A stretch of DNA of 18,541 nucleotides, from NCBI GenBank assembly GCA_015520145.1, contig WAQR01000085.1, forward strand, positions 1 through 18,541, read 5' to 3'. The notes below the pieces were generated by a model. The model saw only the letters and a list, made by a program, of their open reading frames with translations, was not told the origin of the DNA and searched no databases. The translations under genes and the position numbers were made by a program. Source of the stretch: Candidatus Hydrothermarchaeota archaeon (GTDB lineage: Archaea; Hydrothermarchaeota; Hydrothermarchaeia; Hydrothermarchaeales; WAQR01). Below are positions 5,511 through 12,610 of this stretch, piece by piece. Numbering within the stretch: position 1 is the first letter of the stretch; every line of letters starts with the position of its first letter.

Positions 5511-8279
5511 ATGCTATCAGACTACAATCCAAAAGAGATAGAAAAGAAATGGCAGAAGAGATGGGAAGACCTGGGAATATACAGATTCGACCCGGAGAGT
5601 GACCTGCCTGTCTTTTCCATAGATACGCCCCCCCCAACGGTTTCAGGAGACATGCATCTCGGCCATGCGTTTTCGTATTCGCAGATGGATTTTATTGCAA
5701 GATACAAGAGGATGCAGGGATATAACCTGTTCTATCCCTTCGGGACAGATGACAACGGTCTCCCTACAGAAAGGCTGGTCGAAAACCTGAACAACGTCAC
5801 GGCAAAAGAGATGAAAAGGAGCGAGTTTGTAAAACTCTGTCTCGAGACGCTGGAAAGGGTCAGGCCGGATTTTGTCGGCGGGTGGAAGCGTATCGGTCTT
5901 TCTGCAGATTTTGGCCTCTACTATTCCACAATCAACTCCCACTCAAGAAGGATTTCACAGAGGTCATTTATAGAGCTCTACGAGATGGGCAGGGAGTACA
6001 GGAAAGAGACGCCTTTTATATGGTGCCCCACGTGCCAGACCGCCATCTCCCAGGTGGAGATGGAAGACAGGGAGCTTTTGAGCAGTTTTAATGATATAAT
6101 ATTCAAGCTTGACGGGCAGGAGGATCTGGTCATCGCCACGACACGGCCTGAGATGCTGCCTGCATGTGTTGCGATATTTGCCCACCCTGACGATGAGCGG
6201 TATAACATGCTATTTGGAAAAAAGGCAGAGGTGCCTCTCTTCGGGCATGAAGTCCCGATAATACCTGACGAAAAGGCAGACCCGACCAAAGGTACAGGTA
6301 TTGTCATGTGCTGTACTTTTGGAGATACGACAGATATCGAATGGTATCTCGAGCACAATCTTCCGCTGAAAATTGCAATAACAAAAGACGGGAGGATGAC
6401 CGGGCTGTGCGGGAAATACGAGGGGATGACGATAAAAGATGCCAGGAAAAAGATAACAGAGGACTTAAAAGATGCCGGCCTGCTCGTAAAATCAGAAGAG
6501 ATTGTGCACCATGTAAATGTCCATGAACGCTGCGGGACAGAGATAGAGATACTCAATACAAAACAGTGGTTTATCAGATATCTGGACATGAAAGATGAGT
6601 TCATCAGGGCAGGGAGAGAGATAAAATGGTATCCGGAACATATGAGGAGCAGGTTTGAGAACTGGGTTGACGGGCTTAAATGGGACTGGTGCATTTCCAG
6701 GCAGAGATATTTCGGTGTGCCGTTCCCTGTGTGGTACTGCAAAAAATGCGGTGAAGTCAAGCTCGCAGAAAAGGATTCTCTCCCGGTTGACCCGCTGACA
6801 GACCATCCCGGTTCTCCGTGCAGGTGCGGCAGCAGTGAGTTTGAGCCTGAAAAGGATGTCCTGGACACCTGGGCGACCTCATCCCTGACCCCTGATCTTG
6901 CTATCGAGCTTGTCAGGGACGAGTCAGTCAAAAAGAAACTCTATCCGATGAGCCTCAGGCCACAGGCACATGATATAATTACATTCTGGTTATTCAATAC
7001 CGTGGTCAAGGGTCTGCTGCACAAGGGAAAGATCCCCTGGGAAAACACGATGATCAGTGGATGGGCGCTTGACCCGATGGGAAAGAAGATGTCAAAGTCC
7101 AAAGGGAATGTAATAGAACCCGGGTATATCCTGGATAAATACTCGGCAGACGCCTTGCGTTTCTGGGCTGCCGGGTCTAAACTTGGTGAAGACCTGCCGT
7201 ACCAGGAAAAGGACATGGTCACAGGAAAGAAATTTTTGATAAAGATGTGGAACGCATCGAAATTTGCCCTGATGCACCTTGAGGGATATGACGGTGAGGA
7301 GGTTGAACCCATATTTATAGACCGCTGGATACTCTCAAAGCTGAACAGGCAGATAGAAGAGTGTACTGCCGCGTTCGAACAGTTCGAGTACTCCAGGATA
7401 AAGGCGTTGATGATGCAGTTTTTCCTTCACGATTTTTGCGACAACTACCTGGAGATGATAAAGTGCCGGCTGTACCCTGACCGTGATGGCAGCGGCGAGG
7501 ATTTTGGTAGAGGTCTTGGTAGAGGTCTTGGTAGTGGTCTTGATGGAGGTCTTGATGGAGGTTTCGGCCAGCGGGAACGGGAATCAGCCAGGTTCACGCT
7601 GTATTATGTGCTTGTAAATTCCATAAAACTGCTTGCACCAATAATTCCGCATATTACAGAGGAGATATACCAGAAGCTCGTTCAGGTAGCTGCTAAAGGT
7701 GCTGAAAGAGGCAGGGCAAAAGGTGAGAAAAGCATCCACACCGCCCCCTGGCCAGTTGTGGACAGGAAACTTATTGATGAGAGACTTGAGGAAAGCGGGG
7801 ATAGGGTTGTTGAGATTATCGCAGGTATCAGGAGATACAAGTCCAGTAAAGGCATATCCCTGAACTCAAGACTTGGCAGGGTAAGCATCCACTGCAACGG
7901 CGAGCTCCTGGACGCCCTGGAAAAGGCGAGGGAGACGGTCAGGGGCACTCTCAGGATAGAGGAGCTTAGGATCGAAAAGGGGCGTGTCAGGGCAGAGGAA
8001 CATGTCATGGAAATAGTCCCGAATTTTTCAACCATCGGTCCTGAATTTAAAACCGCTGCAAAAAAGATTGTCCAGCTCTTTGAGTCCAGGAAGGATGAGG
8101 TATATAGGGGGATAAGGGATAACGGGTTTGCAGAACTTGCTGTCAACGGTACCACGTACAAAATCCTGCCAGACCATATAAAGGAGGTCAAAAAGGAATT
8201 TGTCAGCCTTGAAGGCGAGAGGATAGATATCATCGATATGCCTGAGATAGGGGCAACGGTCGTCGTTGCCATGATGTAG
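5511..8279 (+). CDS. valS: Valyl-tRNA synthetase
   Basis: Charges tRNA-Val. The 922-residue class I enzyme starts with the typical YNPKEIEKKWQKRWE, has HIGH as HLGH (49-52), the CP1 editing domain, zinc-ribbon-like Cys pairs near CKKCGEV and CRCGS, ALDPMGKKMSKSKGN with KMSKS at 526-530, and a helical anticodon domain. It lacks the long C-terminal coiled arm of many bacterial ValRS, as is common in archaea. Odd point: residues about 666-685, inside the anticodon-binding domain between RLYPD and the conserved SARFTLYYVL helix, are a Gly-rich insert built from a five-copy 12-bp DNA repeat. A second Gly/Lys/Arg-rich loop follows near AAKGAERGRAKGEK. The ATG at 5511 has a duplicated GAGGT site upstream. 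It is convergent with purP. Confidence 0.96.
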   Translation: MLSDYNPKEIEKKWQKRWEDLGIYRFDPESDLPVFSIDTPPPTVSGDMHLGHAFSYSQMDFIARYKRMQGYNLFYPFGTDDNGLPTERLVENLNNVTAKEMKRSEFVKLCLETLERVRPDFVGGWKRIGLSADFGLYYSTINSHSRRISQRSFIELYEMGREYRKETPFIWCPTCQTAISQVEMEDRELLSSFNDIIFKLDGQEDLVIATTRPEMLPACVAIFAHPDDERYNMLFGKKAEVPLFGHEVPIIPDEKADPTKGTGIVMCCTFGDTTDIEWYLEHNLPLKIAITKDGRMTGLCGKYEGMTIKDARKKITEDLKDAGLLVKSEEIVHHVNVHERCGTEIEILNTKQWFIRYLDMKDEFIRAGREIKWYPEHMRSRFENWVDGLKWDWCISRQRYFGVPFPVWYCKKCGEVKLAEKDSLPVDPLTDHPGSPCRCGSSEFEPEKDVLDTWATSSLTPDLAIELVRDESVKKKLYPMSLRPQAHDIITFWLFNTVVKGLLHKGKIPWENTMISGWALDPMGKKMSKSKGNVIEPGYILDKYSADALRFWAAGSKLGEDLPYQEKDMVTGKKFLIKMWNASKFALMHLEGYDGEEVEPIFIDRWILSKLNRQIEECTAAFEQFEYSRIKALMMQFFLHDFCDNYLEMIKCRLYPDRDGSGEDFGRGLGRGLGSGLDGGLDGGFGQRERESARFTLYYVLVNSIKLLAPIIPHITEEIYQKLVQVAAKGAERGRAKGEKSIHTAPWPVVDRKLIDERLEESGDRVVEIIAGIRRYKSSKGISLNSRLGRVSIHCNGELLDALEKARETVRGTLRIEELRIEKGRVRAEEHVMEIVPNFSTIGPEFKTAAKKIVQLFESRKDEVYRGIRDNGFAELAVNGTTYKILPDHIKEVKKEFVSLEGERIDIIDMPEIGATVVVAMM
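7506..7565 (+). repeat. In-frame 12-bp x 5 array inside valS
   Basis: Five adjacent 12-bp units (7506-7517, 7518-7529, 7530-7541, 7542-7553, 7554-7565) of the type GGTAGAGGTCTT encode GRGL, GRGL, GSGL, DGGL and DGGF. The first two units are identical and the rest diverge step by step. The reading frame is kept because the unit is four codons. Confidence 0.93.
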
Positions 8280-8308
8280 CGGACACAGGGGCAGGAGGTC
8301 TCAGGCAG

Positions 8309-8322
8309 CGATTCACGATTCA
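8309..8322. repeat. 7-bp tandem duplication across the purP stop codon
   Basis: CGATTCA occurs at 8309-8315 and 8316-8322. On the purP strand this is TGAATCG twice, the first copy containing the purP stop codon TGA (8322-8320). Confidence 0.8.
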
Positions 8323-9405
8323 GGTAAAGAGGAGTTCTTCTTTACCCTCTTTTAAAACGTTTTTTATCTCCACGGCGATTCTCCTGCCCATGCTCATATT
8401 GTTTCCAAACATCAAATAGCTGTACGGCGAACCGTTCATAAACGGGTTTGTTCCAGCAACAATCCTTGCTGAGATCTCGAATGCAATAAACTCCAGTCTG
8501 TGGGTGACCATGGTCTCGAGACAGAAAGGTCCAAGCATCCCTGGCGGGGAAATCTTTTTTGAAACCTCGACCAGTGCATCGCCCATCTCAAACACTCGGC
8601 CTAAAAGTGATTCTCTTGCAACAATCGGGATATTCCCGACCACCACATAGCTGGGTTCGATATATGCGTTTGCCTGGTTTATGGCAGGTATCCGTGTCAG
8701 CCCATCTATATTTGCCTCGTACCGCCTGTCCATACCAAATAGCTCGACCTCATCTTTTAGAGGTGAGTAGAAATATGAGATGTAGATATTCACACCAGGG
8801 ACGTATTCCTGGATTGTTGCGTTTTTTATGTCTGAGTCGGTTATCCTCCCTTTGCTGCGCATCTCTTCTGATTTTTTGAGGAAATCATGATAGTTGTTTA
8901 CCAGGAAGTATCCTCTCCCCCCCTTTGCGCCGGGGAACTTTACAAGCGAGAGACCTGTGATATCTTCTGGATTCCTGGTTTCGTATGGCATCTCGATATT
9001 CGCTTCTTCAAGCCATTTTCGTTCCAGGGTTCTGTCAGATTCCCATCTAAGGATACCCCTGTTGCCCACAAGCGGGATGGAGATATTGTTTTCTACATTC
9101 TCTTCGCCAACGTATGCTACAAGAGACCCGTGCGGGACGAGTACAGCGTTCTTTTCTCTTAAAGAGTCCATCATCCTGTCTGAAATCATGTCATTGTAGT
9201 CTTTTAGTATTATTATCTCGTCTGCTACACCAAATCGCCTGTAGACCACATCCCTGCCCTCTTTACAGATAGCCAGCGTCCTGAAACCCTCTTCTTTTGC
9301 ACCGTGTAATATCTGGAGTGCAGAGTGGCTGCCTATGGTGGCAATGGTAATATTGTCTTTATCATAGCCCCTGAGGACCTTGAGCATTTCATCCTGTTCA
9401 ATCAT
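8320..9405 (-). CDS. purP: FAICAR synthetase (formate-dependent AICAR formylation)
   Basis: Makes FAICAR from AICAR, formate and ATP, the archaeal replacement for the formyltransferase half of PurH in de novo purine synthesis. The 361-residue protein has PurP family length and landmarks: the N-terminal IATIGSHSALQIL substrate-binding segment, LVPHGSLVAYVG, the ATP-grasp core with VKFPGAKGGRGYF, and the C-terminal LGPFCLETMV and FEISARIVAGTNPFMNGSPYS. The last of these is very typical of PurP. The start is ATG at 9405 with AGAGGT a few bases upstream. A promoter block nearly identical to that of purD lies at 9426-9458. Paralogues of PurP exist in some archaea, so the exact subtype is less certain than the family. 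It is convergent with valS and divergent from the radical SAM gene. Confidence 0.93.
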   Translation of the reverse strand: MIEQDEMLKVLRGYDKDNITIATIGSHSALQILHGAKEEGFRTLAICKEGRDVVYRRFGVADEIIILKDYNDMISDRMMDSLREKNAVLVPHGSLVAYVGEENVENNISIPLVGNRGILRWESDRTLERKWLEEANIEMPYETRNPEDITGLSLVKFPGAKGGRGYFLVNNYHDFLKKSEEMRSKGRITDSDIKNATIQEYVPGVNIYISYFYSPLKDEVELFGMDRRYEANIDGLTRIPAINQANAYIEPSYVVVGNIPIVARESLLGRVFEMGDALVEVSKKISPPGMLGPFCLETMVTHRLEFIAFEISARIVAGTNPFMNGSPYSYLMFGNNMSMGRRIAVEIKNVLKEGKEELLFT

Positions 9406-9425
9406 TTTTTTACCTCTTCTTTGAA

Positions 9426-9458
9426 GCAGTTGGGCTGACCCGACTTAAAAACCTTTCT
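9426..9458 (-). promoter_or_regulatory. purP promoter block, shared with purD
   Basis: On the minus strand, AGAAAGGTTTTTAAGTCGG (9458-9440), 7 variable bases, then CAACTGC (9432-9426). The TATA-like TTTTTAAG predicts transcription near 9421, leaving a leader of about 16 nt. Length and spacing are identical to the purD block at 2607-2639. Confidence 0.7.
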
Positions 9459-9670
9459 AATTCTATTTATTAATAACAAGAAAATTGCAGGGAGAGTGAA
9501 TCCTAAATACTGTCACAACGAATCTGCCTCAGTGCTCATAGGGTTCATCACGTTTCAGGTCGCCCATCATTCATCATCGGCAGATGCGATTATTCACTTC
9601 TCCTCACAGGAGATCCTCACAGGATATAGCATCAATGTTAATGCGACGTTAATATACACACATAACACAC
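9459..9670. other. Rest of the purP-amrS divergent gap
   Basis: No gene is supported here. The plus-strand open frame at 9496-9693 is Ser/His/Ile-rich with no family resemblance or ribosome binding site. The stretch holds a tandem duplication at 9601-9626 and A/C-rich sequence. Confidence 0.5.
9601..9626. repeat. 13-bp tandem duplication with hairpins
   Basis: TCCTCACAGGAGA (9601-9613) is followed by TCCTCACAGGATA (9614-9626), with one mismatch. Each copy is a small inverted repeat: TCTCCT-cac-AGGAGA (9599-9613) and ATCCT-cac-AGGAT (9613-9625). Confidence 0.85.
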
Positions 9671-9694
9671 GTCACATAATACACATTATGTAAC
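9671..9694. promoter_or_regulatory. 24-bp palindrome upstream of the amrS TATA box, possible operator
   Basis: GTCACATAAT, spacer ACAC, then ATTATGTAAC: 10-bp arms with one mismatch. It ends 10 bp before the TATA-like TTATAAAT (9705-9712). Position and symmetry fit a binding site for a dimeric regulator; no regulator is identified. Confidence 0.5.
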
Positions 9695-9704
9695 ATCCAG
9701 AAAG

Positions 9705-9712
9705 TTATAAAT
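9705..9712 (+). promoter_or_regulatory. TATA box for amrS
   Basis: TTATAAAT on the plus strand predicts transcription near 9734, giving a leader of about 13 nt before the ATG at 9747. The leader would include the purine-rich GTAGGGAG. Confidence 0.6.
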
Positions 9713-9746
9713 AGAAAAAAGGCATAGAGTAATTGGTAGGGAGACA

Positions 9747-10757
9747 ATGGAAAAAGAGGCAATGCTGTGGGAGCCGAAAGACGGGGGAAAAGTAAGATGC
9801 CGTCTCTGCTCACATCGCTGCGTGATAGGTGAGAGAAACAGGGGATTTTGCGGTGTAAGGGAGAATAGAAAAGGCACATTATATACCTTAAACTATGCCC
9901 TGGCCTCATCAGTCAGCCCTGACCCGATAGAAAAAAAACCTCTCTTCAACTTCTATCCGGGCACATCCGTATTTTCGCTTGGTACAATCGGCTGCAACTT
10001 TCGATGCTCATACTGCCAGAACTACACAATCTCCCAGACAGACCTGGATGAAACGGCAAGGCACCTGACAGAATACCTGCCGCAAAAGGCTGTCGAACTT
10101 GCCAGGGACTACGACTGCATGGGTCTTGCATGGACGTACAACGAGCCCACAATATGGTTCGAATACACCTATGATTCTGCAAAACTCGCAAAAGAAAACG
10201 GCCTGTACACGGTCTATGTCACAAACGGCTATATGACCGAAGAGGCACTGGATACAATTGCACCATACCTGGATGCGATGAACATCGACATCAAAGGGTT
10301 TAAAGAAGAGTTTTATAATAAGATGACATCAGCAAAACTGAATCCCGTACTTGAAACTGTCAGGAGGGCGGTAGATAAAGGCATCCATATCGAACTTACA
10401 TATCTCATCATCCCGACAAAGAACGATTCAGAAAAAGAGATTGGAGAATTTATTGACTGGGTCGCAGGAATTGATGACCGTGTCCCGGTCCATTTCACGA
10501 GGTTCCATCCAGATTACAAAATGATAGACCTGCATCCAACACCACTTCCAACCCTACAGCGGGCAAGGGAAATGGGACTTGAAAAACTAAAGTATGTCTA
10601 TACAGGCAACGTGGTGGGTGACAAGGGCGAAAATACATACTGCTACAACTGCAATGAGCCGATTATAAAAAGGTGGGGGTTCTCTGTTAAAGGATTGAAT
10701 CTCAAAGATATGAACAAATGCCCGAACTGCGGGGCACGGATAGATATCAGGAGATAA
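9747..10757 (+). CDS. amrS: AmmeMemoRadiSam-system radical SAM enzyme (PflA-like, COG1180)
   Basis: A 336-residue radical SAM protein. The 4Fe-4S binding motif is C-x3-C-x2-C at Cys83, Cys87 and Cys90 (CNFRCSYC). An N-terminal Cys cluster (Cys18, 21, 25, 35; ending FCGVREN) and a C-terminal zinc ribbon (CYNC near 304-307 and CPNCG near 328-332) flank it. LAWTYNEPTIWFEY and the MNIDIKGF strand are characteristic of this group, which resembles pyruvate-formate-lyase activases and is linked in many genomes to Memo and AMMECR1 proteins. The substrate is not established to my knowledge, and neither partner gene lies in the window. The ATG at 9747 follows GTAGGGAG. A 24-bp palindrome sits just upstream of its TATA box. 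The solenoid-DUF531 gene follows after 32 bp on the same strand. Confidence 0.9.
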   Translation: MEKEAMLWEPKDGGKVRCRLCSHRCVIGERNRGFCGVRENRKGTLYTLNYALASSVSPDPIEKKPLFNFYPGTSVFSLGTIGCNFRCSYCQNYTISQTDLDETARHLTEYLPQKAVELARDYDCMGLAWTYNEPTIWFEYTYDSAKLAKENGLYTVYVTNGYMTEEALDTIAPYLDAMNIDIKGFKEEFYNKMTSAKLNPVLETVRRAVDKGIHIELTYLIIPTKNDSEKEIGEFIDWVAGIDDRVPVHFTRFHPDYKMIDLHPTPLPTLQRAREMGLEKLKYVYTGNVVGDKGENTYCYNCNEPIIKRWGFSVKGLNLKDMNKCPNCGARIDIRR

Positions 10758-10789
10758 AATATTTGACTTTTGTAATATTTACGGCCGGC

Positions 10790-12529
10790 ATGACAGGCAC
10801 AGGATCGAGTCACGACCCCTCCAAGTATCGGGCACTTATCAGGGAAGCGAAGGCCGGCAGGGGCAGGCAGCCTGACGAACTCCTTGACGACGCCAGACAC
10901 CTCAATGACCCCTACTACGTGTCTCTCGCCCTGTTCGGGCTTTCAAAAGACCCGAGACTTGACTTGGAAGAGGCGGCATCGGCTGCCAGGGAAGCCCTGG
11001 CTACCGCAGGCAGGGTGGAGAGCCTCTGGCGCAGGGCAGAGCTCTTGAGTATCATCGCCAGGAAGTTGAATTCCTGGAGAGGTGGCAGGGGCGGTGAGGG
11101 TGCACGGTTCAGGGAAAAGCTCTTGGACTGCGTCCTGGAAGGTATAGTATCCATGCCTGAAGGTCAGGGGCTTTCTGACGCTGTCAGAGGGTGTACCAGG
11201 CATCTTGGCTGCGGCCGCCTTGGACCTCTGCTCAAAAAAGCGGCCTCTAACAGGGGGTTTGAATCCGCTGATGCAAAGGTCGTAATCCGGCAGTGGGCAC
11301 AGCGATGCAGGGGAACAGGACTCACACTTGAAGAAATCATGTCTGCCCTGAGATCAGTGGAAACCCGGGCAGCGCGTTCCAGGCTTCTGGGCTACCTGCA
11401 CCTACAGTGCAGGAAAACAGGATGCAAATCAGTGCACTCCACCGTCCCGCATGCGCCACTTCTGGCCGCGGTTGAAGTGGCTGTGAGTCTGAATGGAGAA
11501 GAACGCCCTGACGCCCTGCGCTACCTGGCAGAACATGCGTCTACCAGAGAGGAACTGGAGATCGTAGCTGGAGCACTTGACCGGCTTGATGACCTGGCAG
11601 ACCGTGCCAGGTTGATGGCGGCCCTCGGCACAGGTGCGGACAGGAACGGGTTAAAAGAGATGGCGCTTAGATGGTTCAGGGAAGGGCTGGATCTCTGCTC
11701 TAAGGTGGACGACCCCCGCCGCAGGTCAACTATCAGGCGTATCAGGCAAAACCTTGCAAAAGGTCTTGAAAGATGCAGCAGGATCAGGCCGGCAGAAAAA
11801 CCCTCTTCCAGGTCTGCCCAGGATATGGACATATTGGACATAAAAGAGGCGTCAGGGAGGGAGGGGTTGGGGCAGGAGGCAGTAGCAGGTCAACCAGGGA
11901 ATGCCGTGAACGGTACAGGCAACAATATCCTTGCCCTCTACAACACCTATGAGGGCGGTCTTAAACCGGTGCATCTCAGGGCGGTGGCCAGGGCAGCACC
12001 GCTCTGCATAGCCTTTGATCTGGACCTCGCCCTCATCAACTTCCCTGCCCGCGATATGGAGGGCCTGCTCCGTCAGGTCGTCACAGAGACAGGTATCGGC
12101 AGGGGCGGGAAGTACCTGAAAGGACTGATGGAACAGGGCAGGATAGTACTGGTCGCCGGCACCAGGAGGACCGGCACAGGGTACAGGGCAGTGGAAGACT
12201 GGAAATATCCGGGGCTGCCGGTGGCCACGACCCCGCACCCGCAAAAAGATAAGAAGATTGAGATGGCAGATGCCATCAGGCTTGCCACCTCTCCTCCCAC
12301 CTCCGGTCATCATTTCAGGGGCGTGTGTCTTATCATGGGGCTTGGTAAAAGAGGGCTACCTCAGTCCTTACTGGACACAGTCCCATATCACCTGGAGCTT
12401 ACAGGCAGCAACGTGCACCTGGAGACCTGTACCGCGATGGGTGTCATCGCACAGCAGGTGCGCACAGCAAGAGAGCAGGGCAGGAGAACAGGGCAAGAGA
12501 ACGAACGGGGCAAAAGAAGCGGGAATTAA
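10790..12529 (+). CDS. Helical-solenoid protein with C-terminal DUF531-like domain
   Basis: A 579-residue protein of unknown function. Residues about 1-330 are Arg/Leu/Ala-rich helices in pairs of the alpha-solenoid type (for example ADRARLMAALGTGADRN), suggesting HEAT/TPR-like repeats. A polar linker follows (about 330-375). From about residue 378 (NNILALYNTYEGG) to 560 the sequence matches my memory of the archaeal family DUF531. Its last part, from LIMGLGKRGLP to LELTGSNVHLETCTAMGVI (about 514-553), resembles the cofactor-binding knot of SPOUT RNA methyltransferases; that is inference. I start at ATG 10790; the frame is open further up but overlaps amrS. No strong ribosome binding site is visible. 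Codons are much more GC-rich than in the neighbours. The Arg/Gln/Glu-rich tail is probably disordered. Confidence 0.75.
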   Translation: MTGTGSSHDPSKYRALIREAKAGRGRQPDELLDDARHLNDPYYVSLALFGLSKDPRLDLEEAASAAREALATAGRVESLWRRAELLSIIARKLNSWRGGRGGEGARFREKLLDCVLEGIVSMPEGQGLSDAVRGCTRHLGCGRLGPLLKKAASNRGFESADAKVVIRQWAQRCRGTGLTLEEIMSALRSVETRAARSRLLGYLHLQCRKTGCKSVHSTVPHAPLLAAVEVAVSLNGEERPDALRYLAEHASTREELEIVAGALDRLDDLADRARLMAALGTGADRNGLKEMALRWFREGLDLCSKVDDPRRRSTIRRIRQNLAKGLERCSRIRPAEKPSSRSAQDMDILDIKEASGREGLGQEAVAGQPGNAVNGTGNNILALYNTYEGGLKPVHLRAVARAAPLCIAFDLDLALINFPARDMEGLLRQVVTETGIGRGGKYLKGLMEQGRIVLVAGTRRTGTGYRAVEDWKYPGLPVATTPHPQKDKKIEMADAIRLATSPPTSGHHFRGVCLIMGLGKRGLPQSLLDTVPYHLELTGSNVHLETCTAMGVIAQQVRTAREQGRRTGQENERGKRSGN

Positions 12530-12583
12530 GAACGGGAATTGACAGGCAGCATTAATAGACATGGATAATGGGAGAGGCGTGGG

Positions 12584-12610
12584 TCAGTTACAATCAGTTA
12601 CAATCAGTTA
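12584..12610. repeat. 10-bp tandem repeat reaching into the mptA-like stop codon
   Basis: TCAGTTACAA (12584-12593), TCAGTTACAA (12594-12603), then TCAGTTA (12604-12610), which contains the complement of the TAA stop (12610-12608). It lies in the convergent gap after the DUF531 gene. Confidence 0.9.

Noticed and set aside
5978..6931. Long minus-strand open frame (317 codons) opposite valS
   Set aside because: It is the mirror of a strongly conserved synthetase core; its translation is Ser/Ile/Pro-rich without any family motif or ribosome binding site.
7682..8272. Minus-strand open frame (196 codons) opposite the valS 3' part
   Set aside because: Ser/Leu-rich shadow of valS with no recognisable domain.
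9496..9693. 65-codon plus-strand frame in the purP-amrS gap
   Set aside because: It overlaps the palindrome upstream of amrS, has a low-complexity Ser/His/Ile composition and no ribosome binding site.
11852..12313. Minus-strand frame (153 codons) opposite the DUF531 domain
   Set aside because: An open antisense frame is expected in GC-rich coding DNA; no motif and the plus strand has clear domain similarity.
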